DNA of 64,000 bases. Source: Warburgia ugandensis (lineage: Eukaryota > Streptophyta > Magnoliopsida > Canellales > Canellaceae). The notes below the pieces were generated by a model. That model did no database searches and had not been told where the DNA came from. It was given only the letters and a program-made list of their open reading frames with translations. Positions 23,828 to 33,059 of the stretch are shown here, one piece after another. The stretch lies in NCBI GenBank assembly GCA_035236585.1, contig CP141137.1, positions 8,324,327-8,388,326 on the forward strand. The letters run 5' to 3'. The first letter of the stretch is position 1, and every line of letters starts with the position of its first letter. The position numbers were made by a program, and so were the translations under genes.

Positions 23828-24330
23828 CTTTCCAAGATGGTAATTCCCGAGGGAAAGGGCTACCCGGTTGCTTGCAACTAAGGTGAAGCCGCCCAAGACG
23901 GTAAATCCCGAGGATTGATGTCCGGTATTGAGCCTCCCAAGACGGTAAACCACGAGGGAAAGGGCTGCTGGTTCTTTGGAATTATGGGGGAGCCGCCCAA
24001 GATGGTAACCCCGAGGGATGAGTGTCGGGTATTGAGCCTCCCAAGATGGTAATTCCCGAGGGAAAGGGCTGCACGGTCTTTTGGGATCACGGTGGAGCGC
24101 CTCAAGATGGTAAACCACGAGGGACGAGGCCGGCATATTGAGGTACCCAAGATGGAAAACCCTAAGGGAAAGGGCTGCCTCGTTGATTTCGACTAAGGTG
24201 GAGCCACCCAAGATGGTAAACCACGAGGAACGACTTTGGCGCCGCCCAAGATGGTAAATCTGAGGGTTGGGCTGCCTTGATGATGATGCACATAGTGGGC
24301 CGCCCAAGATGGTAATCCTTGAGGGAGATG
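23828..24330 (+). repeat. Dimeric ~104-bp tandem repeat inside the solo LTR
   Basis: About ten copies of a core like CCAAGATGGTAA...CGAGGGA recur with alternating spacing of roughly 60 and 44 bases, so the true period is a ~104-bp dimer. The minus strand is open through the array for 179 codons, which is a by-product of the repeat length rather than a gene. Confidence 0.85.
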
Positions 24331-25089
24331 ACTATTGAATCCTAGTGTAATGCTAGGCAGGTTTAATATTACTGAAAAAATCATCTACCGAGTATCTGAC
24401 TTTGTTGGTAGTAACGCTTATAGTTTGCATTTAACTTTAGAATGAGGTCTATGACTTAGTCACTCATCTATTGAATGTCCTGTGGTTGGACACGAATAGG
24501 AAATCCATATGGGGTGTGCTTGTATGCATGCGATGGCTTGTTGTGTCATATTAGAATTTTGGGGAAAAAGCGTAATTGCTCCACTAATAAGCATAGGCCT
24601 TATTTGATAGCACATGCTAACTATGTTATATATGACTAGTTAAAATGGAAAATGCATGCTCATGTTATAGTGAATGTGTTCTTAAGCGTGGCAATGAGAA
24701 TGACTGGATATGCATGGGTTTGGTTCTTTTCCCTTCTGCGGGCTTCGCGACTCACCTTGTTATTTTGCGAGGTACCGGTCGGGCGAGAGAAGAGAAAGGT
24801 CGTTGAGTGAGTCGAAGAAAGCTTGCTTGAAGTCATTAAATTTTGAGTTGTATATAAACACATGTATATAAGTGCTAAACGAGTTATGTCTTATTTTGAC
24901 ACTGATTCCTTATGCATTATGTATGTCTTGCTATGATAGATAGTATGGAGACTGAGTCTCCCTCCAGTAAATTACGACTGCTATGTTGTCTATCAGGTGA
25001 ACCGCATAGGATGCCTTAAATGCTTAATGTCCGAAAAACAGGGGAGACTCTGCCGAAATTTCGGTAGGACTCGGTTGTTAAAGGAGAAA

Positions 25090-25098
<9 letters not shown>

Positions 25099-25120
<22 letters not shown>

Positions 25121-25122
25121 TA
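25099..25122. repeat. (TA)n microsatellite
   Basis: TA run after a poly-A tract inside the solo LTR; another A-run follows at 25197-25215. Confidence 0.85.
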
Positions 25123-25296
25123 TTACTAGTGAATTGTGACTTTCCCAGGACAAGAGCACCTAGCTCTCTCAACACTTCCGCTGTGATATAATTATGAAAA
25201 AAAAAAAAAAAAAAAGCAAAGCCACGTAGGCCTAGCTCGCCCAATCGTTAGGCTTGATTAAGCCTAATCGCAGCCCTGGGGATTGGGGTCGTGACA

Positions 25297-25504
25297 CTTA
25301 TTGTGCATAACAGGTGATTGATCTTTTGTAGACACAACTAAAAGGCACAAGTTTCCCATTCATTACCATGTGGTTATTGTGGTTTGGCTTCACAACCACA
25401 TTGCATCCTAAGTTTTTGCTAAAATTCAATAGTGATTCACACAGAGGGGAAGACATTTCATCTGTTCCGTCTCTCCAACAACGCTTTGGGAGTGTGTTTG
25501 TATG
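25297..25504 (+). repeat. Continuation of the interrupted LTR-like repeat
   Basis: This is the other side of the solo-LTR insertion. GATGCTTAT|TGTGCATAAC can be followed across the insert and matches an uninterrupted minus-strand copy near 26400-26425, which confirms the empty-site structure. Confidence 0.6.
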
Positions 25505-26065
25505 GATCAAGGTGGAAATTCCCACATCCTAGGATTGCTAATCTCAATGGAAGCATTTGGTTGATATGAAGACCAACATGGAAGACTTTCTATGCATTAA
25601 AGACTTGTACACGTCCATTGGAGAAAATACCAAGAGGATAACTAAGAAAGAGACCCCCTTCTTCTTCTCCAACAAGAGAAAGCCTATGACACATATTCTT
25701 TCTTCTCCATCTAGGAGACCTAAAGTCTAGAGATTTACTCTTTTTCTCCATCAAGGACGATCAACAAGAAAGAATCTTTCTTTTTTCTTCTCTTCTCTCA
25801 TCAGAGGATAACCAAGAGTCAAGAGATTTACTCTTCCTCTCCATCAAAGACACCTGAGAGCTGAGTAAATTTCCATCTTCTCCATCAAGGAGGATAACCA
25901 AGATCCATCCCACTATGGGACTCTCCCTCTCTTTCTCCAAGCCCTACCAAGAGACATGAGAGTGTGGCCTCAACCACCACTACCTCTACCATTAGAGATA
26001 ATAAGCTTTATAGCCCAACCATTGTCTTAGGATCAAAATTATGCATGTGACATAGGAGAGAGAGA
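25505..26065 (-). repeat. LTR-like repeat with TATA motif, minus copy
   Basis: On the minus strand it reads GGTTGGGCTATAAAGCTTAT then GGCCACACTCTCATG and purine-rich repeats, clearly related to 21430-21900 but inverted. Confidence 0.5.
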
Positions 26066-26329
26066 GAGAGAGAGGGTCAGATGTGACAATGTGCAAAGTG
26101 GTTTAACTTTGGGGGAGAGAGTGAAGAATGTGATTTTAGGCATGGTAGTGAGATGAACCACATACATTTATATTAAGGACATGGGAGATGTCAAATATGT
26201 GGGTCCTATAGAAGTTTCCATCAACCCGCATCCAATATCTCCTCTGTATTTGTTAATTCTAAGTGCATAATGGCTAAAGACCAAACAGCATGGTGGCCTG
26301 GCCAATAATGTGGGCATTGAAAATTATCA

Positions 26330-27060
26330 AGCCCAAATAATCTAAAAAGGGGGAAATTGAGCCTTCTAGTTGTGTTCGCAAAAGATAACTCCTAACATGC
26401 ACAATAAGCATCATCAACCGAACCATACAATTGACACAAGATTTACATGGAAAACTGATCAAATATCTATTGTGAAAAGTAGGATTGCAAGATACATCAT
26501 CTTTAAACTACAACTTGAACGCTACAAAAGAATGAATATCTCACCCAAGTAATAGATGGAGTCCCAAGAACACTTCAAAGATAGCTTCCTCTTGAAGGAC
26601 AACAAATCCTACAAGAGGATAACCCAAGAGACATCTTCTCTTCTTCTAAACTAGAACTTTTCACAAATAGCTTCCTCTTGAAGGACAATAATTCTTCTTC
26701 TTCTCTTACAAGAGGATAACCCAAGAGACATCTTCTCTTGTTCTCAACTAAGAAGATAACCTAAGAGACACTTATTCTTAACTAAGAGAATAACCCCAAT
26801 GACACTTCTCTTCTTGTCAACTAAGAGGATAATCTAAGAGACATCTTTTCTTCTTCTCTATCAAGGAGGATAACCATTCTTCACATGATTCACTAACTAG
26901 AGGATCACCATTCTTCCCTTGTTTCCAACAACTGGCTAACTATTCTTCCCTTGCTTTCCTATGAAAGGATCACTATTCTTCCTTTGTTTCCAACAAGAGG
27001 CTCCTTTATTTCCAACAAGAGGCCGACCATTGTTCCCTTGCATCTCACAAAGGATAGAAA
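26330..27060 (-). repeat. LTR-like repeat, leader/3' part, minus copy
   Basis: It carries CTCTTGGGTTATCCTCTTGT-type imperfect repeats and, near 26400, GTGTCAATTGTATGGTTCGG...GATGCTTATTGTGCATG, homologous to the plus copy at 21900 and 25297. Confidence 0.5.
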
Positions 27061-27064
27061 GAAA

Positions 27065-27066
<2 letters not shown>

Positions 27067-27144
<78 letters not shown>
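27067..27144. repeat. (CT)39 microsatellite
   Basis: A perfect 78-base CT run in FKBP intron 3. Frames through it (LSLSLS or ERERER) are artefacts. Confidence 0.95.
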
Positions 27145-27145
<1 letters not shown>

Positions 27146-28026
27146 AGTGTGCATATACAAGAGAGGAAACCCAACATCTGGATAATATTATTAAATTGGT
27201 GGGGACTCCAACATCTGAATAATCTCAAGCTCTTGTGCTCTTTCGGTAGAGGTGGAAGAAGCCATCATTTTGTCCATATTAAGATTTCTCTTTATGAGGA
27301 TGAAGCTAGTTTACAAGTACATGAAGTAGCCTGCACCTTCTCGATTCACATAATTTTCCTTTCATCAGTAGTGTACATACATAACAAAAGAATGTTGAAC
27401 TTGTTCATTGTTTGTTCAGATTTTACAGATTTGTTCATTGTTTGTCCAGATATTACAGATTATGAACCCTGCTCGCCCTTCAACAGTGGGGCCCCATATG
27501 AATAGAGACAAATGGCAACAGTTCTAATGAACTTCACTTCCCTCTATTCAAATGCAAACCAAACTAAGGGAAAATGGTTGAAACGTGTTAGTTGTATTAA
27601 TTTATTCCCCCTACAACTAGTTATAGAGAATAATGTTGTCTTTACATACGATTGGCCAGCAGCTAAAAATTTAAATATAGGAACTAGACAGATGATGATC
27701 CAAATTCCATACCATCCATCTCCGGGAATGCTCCTTAGATAGGTAGTGACACAAAAATCCACAGCATTTGATAGTGTAAACCTCTGATTGGTTAATTTTT
27801 TAGTACAGTTCTTTTTAAACCTTACGATCCAACCATTTTAGACACCAGAATTACTGTGATGATCATCCAAATGGAAAAGATATTTTCTGTGAAGCTGTCT
27901 AATGAGGTGGTTCATCAAATGAATGATTTGAATCACCAAAAATCTGCACCTGTGGAGTATATTTAACTGTGCTGTAAATTTCTGAGGCAAAAGAGCTAAA
28001 GCACTCAAAGATTAATGAGAAATCTT

Positions 28027-28029
<3 letters not shown>

Positions 28030-28092
<63 letters not shown>
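28030..28092. repeat. (AG)n microsatellite, ~63 bp
   Basis: Perfect AG run in FKBP intron 3, complementary to the (CT)n run 0.9 kb away. Confidence 0.95.
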
Positions 28093-28095
<3 letters not shown>

Positions 28096-28703
28096 ACAAT
28101 TTGAGTTTCATACTTGATACGAATGGCACCATGACTTAGAATGCCCGAGAAAGCCATGGCATAGATGCACTCAAGAAAATGGTGTTTGCATGTGGTGAAA
28201 AGTGTAATTTACTTCTAAAAGAAGTAGAAAAAGGAATGAATCAAGCACTCTAATGACATGAAGCACCATATTAGATGATCCGTAACATACCAGCATTCTC
28301 CTTGGAAGGCATTAATGTAGCTACAAGTCACCAAGACCACAAAAATATCATTCTTGTAAACAAGTACCTCTTATGCATAAGAGCTTGAAAGGTAGCAGAT
28401 ACAAGCTCATACATTGAATTCTCATTTGCTTCTTTTTCCACTTGCCATCCTAAATGGATGCTTGCTAGATGAATGTATTTTTTGCAGATTCGGCAATAAA
28501 GAAAATACATCTCTTTTTTGCCAATATCTGATATGAGACTATATTTAGTTGCTTCAGGAAAAAATGAGACTATATTTAGCCAACCAAAGCCCTTTAATGT
28601 TATCCACATGGATAAGCCATAGTTTCCCTTTCAGAAAGTAGCACCATGATTCATTTTAAGTTTAACAAATCCAATGTGTACAGAAACAAGGAAGAAAACA
28701 TAC

Positions 28704-28820
28704 ATTAGGAGGTAGAGGTTCCTGTGATGTGTTCTGATATCCTTGGGATGGAGGAATAATGACTCGGCGGACACCTCCTACTTTCATCGATTTCACAGCT
28801 GATTCAATGCCTGATATGAC
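28704..28820 (-). CDS. FKBP17-1: FKBP exon 3: central PPIase region
   Basis: Thirty-nine codons, starting VISGIESAVKSMKVGGVRRV and continuing IIPPSQGYQNTSQEPLPPN. It matches the family core G-x-E-x-A-V...M-K-V-G-G and the P-P-x-x-G-Y loop. Acceptor ATGTAG, donor GTATGT, phase 0. Confidence 0.92.
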
Positions 28821-28928
28821 CTACATGGAAAACTTGCAAATATCAAATCTTGATTTGAACTTCAATCATTTGCACGATAGGATCATCAACTCAATATTTC
28901 ATGTATTAATGTTTCTGAAAGCGGAAAA

Positions 28929-28974
28929 TCATCATCATCATCATCAAGACTTTATCCCGATTAGGGGTTGGCCG
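28929..28974 (-). mobile_element. 46-bp RTE LINE micro-insertion with 16-bp target duplication
   Basis: TTCTGAAAGCGGAAAA (28913-28928) and TTCTGAAAGTGGAAAA (28975-28990) flank the last 46 nt of an RTE LINE, including its (GAT)n tail, in FKBP intron 2. The duplication shows that this tiny piece inserted as such rather than being left by deletion of a longer copy. Confidence 0.85.
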
Positions 28975-30403
28975 TTCTGAAAGTGGAAAAGAATACTATA
29001 AATTGACTAAGGAACTGAAACGTTGATATTGTTCTATAAGTACTACATAGGAAATTGATGCTTGTTACCTCATAAAATGGAAACTATTGTTAAGAAGGTA
29101 TCTAAATGAACAGAAAAGAGAAACACAAGCTCAGAATAAGACACACAAAGATGCAAGCAGATAATCATACAAAATAACAAGTTATACCTTTCCGTTCTTC
29201 ATAATCCATAAAAATAAGGCGTTTTTCCCCTAATTCTTAATTCTGCATAACACAGAGAATAGTCTCCTCTGTCTACTGGGCACTGGTTGGAATCCTTGCT
29301 GGTGCCATTTTGGCCAAGTGGCAGCATTCAGGACAAACAGTCAAGTTAGCACCCATGAAAAAGCCTATTTGGTCAAATTTCAGGCAACTTCATGAAAGAT
29401 ATGAACCAGCAGAGAGCTCTGTTGTCCACCGACCACGAACTTGTGCACTTCATGCATCCGAATTTTAATAATTTTGTAAACTTGACATTTTCAAATTTTT
29501 TCAAGAAAAGACAAAATATGACAGCCACATGAGATGTTAGCCTCTGGTACACGTGAATCTTGCCAGCATACGTATATTAAATAAGTTTCCATAAATTCCC
29601 GAAAGCAAAAAAGACTAACACTTTGAGTTAAAAATTCAGTCATCTTATCTCGGTTGGATATCTATCTAGCTAATACATGATCAGCATTATTCAAGCAGTC
29701 ATTGGGTTATGGTATATCTGCGTACAGTGACCTTAATACAGTATATAAAAATCAATCATGTCATCAAGAAAAGCAAAGGATCAATTAATTTGCATATGAT
29801 CCTCTAAATCTGTGTTTTCAAAAGACTCTACTTAGCCATTATACAATCACAACCAATAAAAAACAGGGGAAAATAAATAGTTAATTCATTCAATTAGCTA
29901 AAAAATTACATAACAATCTTCCATTCTCTAACATATCATGCTGGATTAAAACCCAAACACATCCATACATCCTACAAAAATAACGAAGCCATCAAAACTC
30001 CATGAAGATGCTAAAGCATGATCTGCTGCAGTGGAATCGGATAACACCAAGACTAGGAATTTTTCAAAAAAAAAAAGACTAAAAGGAGAACATTTGCAAG
30101 TTCCTAATCATGAAACATCCCAACTTCTAGCAATAAAGGTTTCCTGCAAACTAGGACCTAAGCCCACTCTATAGCAACTCAAACTAAAAGCAACTATTTC
30201 ACATGTTGCTCTCTTTCTTATTATAACAAAAATCTAAAGTTGCATAAAATATGCAACGCATGACTGACTTTTAAAGGAAAAAAATCCATGGCCTTTCTAC
30301 AAGGGCATATCCCAAAACAAGCAATGTACTCACTTTGGAAATTTGATGCATAGCTGTTTTGTATACAAGAATAGAATTTGTCATAAAAATCTTGAGAGCT
30401 TAC

Positions 30404-30526
30404 ATTGCCAGATCCAAGTACAAAGACAAAGGGAACTGGTTCTCCAGTCTCATCTTTGTGATCGTATGTAGAATCAAATCGCCAACCCTGTTTTGCTGCC
30501 AACCTTCCATAGTAATGAATTGCAAC
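30404..30526 (-). CDS. FKBP17-1: FKBP exon 2: first half of the PPIase fold
   Basis: Forty-one codons beginning VAIHYYGRLAAKQGWRFDST. The Y and the F-D of RFDST are at positions that line the FKBP ligand pocket. The exon ends VPFVFVLGSGN before GTAAGC. Phase 0 at both ends. Confidence 0.92.
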
Positions 30527-31342
30527 CTTTGTGGCAAAAGGACAATAACGAATTAGTGCTCATTCACATTAGGTAAAAGTAACGCCAGGATAATAGTGCT
30601 CTAGTTTCAAAATGTGTATAACATGCATCAGCTGGTAGATTCATGACAAGATAAACAATAACTTTGCTACAAAAAAATGTTTGAAAACTAACAAAGCTAT
30701 TATTAACCCAAACTTCTATCTCATATAAATATGAAATTTGAAAATATTTGCACTAGCGTTTAGACTAAAGAAGATCTCTGCTCTGAATTATTGTTGGTCC
30801 ACCACATTTTCATCTTACTAAGCAATATCCGTATCTGGCGGGGTTCTTACTTTTTCTGGTATTAGTATTTGAACCGTTTGGGATTATCTACAGTCCAGTA
30901 GCCTCATTCACAGGGAAGAACTGTCAAATTTCCCTTGCTTTTTATATCCTCTTCCCAAATGGTATTTCTTAGCGCAAGTAGGGAACTACAGAAAGGCCAA
31001 AGTGCCAACTTAGCTGTCATTTTGTCAAAGACAATCATGGAACACCCAACTTCTGAAATAGAAGTTGCCCAATTCTCCTAGATAAGAAACATCCCCATAT
31101 AATATCAATCCATTGTAAGGGATCCTTTTCCAGTAACCGTGAGGAATTTGATAGTTTCCAACAGCATACTTGTCTTATTTCTAAACGAAAACAGAAATCT
31201 CCAATGAAGGCGGGAAGCAAAAACAGAAATCTCCAACGAAATTAGGAAAAAAAACAGAAATCTCCAGTTAATTCAGGAAAGTCAGCTTTAAAATTGACCC
31301 AGTAAAAACAAAACAAGCCCCAACAGAGAAAGTAACTTTTAC

Positions 31343-31660
31343 CTGATCCCCATTGACTGGTACTTGTCCTTCTCCCTGGTGAAGATCTAGTGCTCTCACT
31401 CCACTGGAACCAGGAAGCTCAACGAAATTGGATGAAGCAGCTAATGAAGGAGAAGACGAAGAAGGAAGAGAAGAGATGAAGAGACAAGTAAGAGCCGAGA
31501 ATGCTCTTCTAGATAAAGCAGAAGAACAGATTGGAACGGCACTCTTCCGACCGCAGAGAATGAGATCTCGCTGGATACCAGTGTACGGAAGAAAAATCGA
31601 ATTTCGAGGAGAGGAACAATGGCGCCAAGAAAATGCTGAGCATGACAAACTTATCTCCAT
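31343..31660 (-). CDS. FKBP17-1: FKBP exon 1: plastid transit peptide, lumenal signal, FKBP domain start
   Basis: The protein is a peptidyl-prolyl cis-trans isomerase of the chloroplast FKBP group. Residues 1-50 are rich in Ser/Arg as in a stroma-targeting peptide. A twin arginine (residues 51-52, SRRAFSALTCLFISSLP) is followed by a hydrophobic stretch and PSLAA, which looks like a Tat-type thylakoid-lumen signal. The domain start reads VRALDLHQGEGQVPVNGDQ. I chose the ATG at 31660 (AAAATGG context). An in-frame ATG at 31699 would add 13 residues and lies only 12 bases after a tRNA gene. Donor GTAAAA, phase 0. Confidence 0.87.
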
Positions 31661-31710
31661 TTTGCTTCGTTCCAACAAAGCGAGGAAGAAAATCACCATA
31701 GCAAAAGAAA

Positions 31711-31783
31711 CGCCGTCTGTGGGAATCGAACCCACGACCACGTGGTTAAAAGCCACGCGCTCTACCGGCTGAGCTAAGACGGC
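31711..31783 (-). tRNA. tRNA-Lys (anticodon TTT)
   Basis: Minus strand: acceptor GCCGTCT/AGACGGC, box A TAGCTCAGCCGG, anticodon stem-loop GTGGCTTTTAACCAC with anticodon TTT, box B GGTTCGATTCC, discriminator G, 73 nt, no intron. A TTTCTTTT run just after the 3' end may serve as Pol III terminator. The gene is in the same orientation as the FKBP gene, and its 3' end is 50 bp upstream of the chosen FKBP ATG. Confidence 0.95.
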
Positions 31784-31929
31784 CCCTTATGTAAGCCTAT
31801 ATCAATAATAAATATATTACTTGATAAAATAGCAACCTGAATAATAACAAAAAGAAAAACAGGAAATAGGGTAGAAATAGAGCCTAAACTATGAGCAAGT
31901 GCTTGAAACCTAAATTGATTAAGAACATG

Positions 31930-32295
31930 GAATGTTTAGTAGTGTTTGAGATGACATGAAATGATTCCACCTAGGTTAAAATGACATAAATTTGATATGG
32001 CATGAACTGAGATGATTAAAATACCACTTAAGGTGGTTTGAGATGAGTTGGGAGAGATGAATTAAGATATGATAGTTGAAATCAATTGGAGGAGATGGGT
32101 TGAATTTCAAGATGGGAAGAACTGGCTCTGTTTTACACTTGGAATGAGATTAGATGACTGGAAATGAATGTTATATGCAACCCACTATCAGTGAGTTTGA
32201 GATGAGATTGGAATTTCTCATCTCATCTCAAGCACTACTAGTAGTGATATGGGCCTGTATCTTGTCATCTCAAGTACTAAAAACACCCTGTAAGA
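31930..32295 (+). repeat. GAGATGA-rich dispersed repeat, copy 2
   Basis: Related to 5395-5720 but inverted. Words such as TTTGAGATGA and CTCATCTCATCTCAAGCACT recur and the two ends are partly complementary, as in a MITE. Confidence 0.45.
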
Positions 32296-32475
32296 AAAAC
32301 AAAGAGTATTAAAGCTAAAATAATCTCAGAGGAGTCATTGAATATAGTGAAACATTACAAAGTTTACATTATTGAGAATTTGTGGGTATGTTGATAAATT
32401 TCATAGGCTTAAATAACAAAAACACTTCTTGGTTCAAAGAAAAATTTCATACAATTTAAATGACTAAGTAATTGT

Positions 32476-32498
32476 TATATATATATATATATATATAT
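32476..32498. repeat. (TA)n microsatellite
   Basis: Perfect TA run of ~23 bases. Confidence 0.9.
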
Positions 32499-33059
32499 TC
32501 TCCATTTAGCACTTGCAAACCCATCCATTTTCATAAAGAAATAATTAATATAATATGTTTCATTTTTTCTTTCTTTTTTTGAATGTTGAACCCACTCACC
32601 TATGAGCACCTTCAATCCTTGAAGTACTAGGTACCATATAGAAGGGTCTCATGCCATTGCATTAATATTAGAATGTTGGGTGGACCAATGTGTCCAATCT
32701 CACATATGGGCCCCACTCCTTTTAATTGAGTGACATACAAAGAAATAACAATAGGAGAAAGGTCTTATTTAATAGTGCATGCAAGTGAGTTAGAGAGAGT
32801 TTCAAAGTAGAAATATGGTGCTTTTCTTGTCTTCATTCAAACCTTTTTGTTTGGTTGTTCAACCTCTTTGTTTGGTTGTTCTATCTTGATATTTTGGTGA
32901 CAAAAAGATTGGAGAAGAGGACGAATTGCATGCTTTGAAAAATTCTTTAGTGGGTTCTTGTATATCTACCTTGTATTGGTGAGACTTTCTTGATTTTTTA
33001 TTATTATTTTTTCAATTGGAGTTTTAGTTCTATATAGTTTTATTGCGTCACAATGCTAG

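Larger units (their letters stand above)
21937..25296 (+). mobile_element. Solo LTR, 3360 bp, Ty3/gypsy-type, with 5-bp target duplication CTTAT
   Basis: Starts TGTCAC and ends GTGACA; CTTAT flanks it exactly (21932-21936 and 25297-25301). No internal retroelement domains are present, so it is a solo LTR left by LTR-LTR recombination. Its first ~200 bp (AAC(G/A)CGCGAAACGGAG... AAATTGATAAGGGCACCCC) resemble those of the solo LTR at 39020, so both belong to related families. It contains a C-rich block (22250-22420) and the repeat array at 23830-24330. Confidence 0.88.
19717..31660 (-). other. FKBP17-1: Plastid FKBP-type isomerase gene locus (four coding exons)
   Basis: Exons at 31660-31343, 30526-30404, 28820-28704 and 19839-19717 join in phase at GT-AG borders to give 226 residues plus stop. 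Introns are 816, 1583 and 8864 bp. Intron 3 contains the 3360-bp solo LTR, older LTR-like repeats and long dinucleotide runs. The subfamily assignment to FKBP17-1 rests on remembered sequence similarity, so another lumenal FKBP paralogue is possible. Confidence 0.88.
31784..33059. other. Intergenic DNA upstream of tRNA-Lys/FKBP
   Basis: Contains the second GAGATGA repeat and a TA microsatellite. No gene is recognised. Confidence 0.6.

Noticed and set aside
23768..24307. 179-codon open frame on the minus strand
   Set aside because: It is produced by the tandem repeat array in a solo LTR; the protein is just repeated text without a domain.
26951..27505. 184-codon frame containing a long Leu-Ser run
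   Set aside because: The run is a (CT)n microsatellite read as codons; nothing else in it resembles a protein.
31700..31756. FKBP start at the ATG near 31756
   Set aside because: It lies inside the tRNA-Lys gene and the added residues are the translation of the tRNA.
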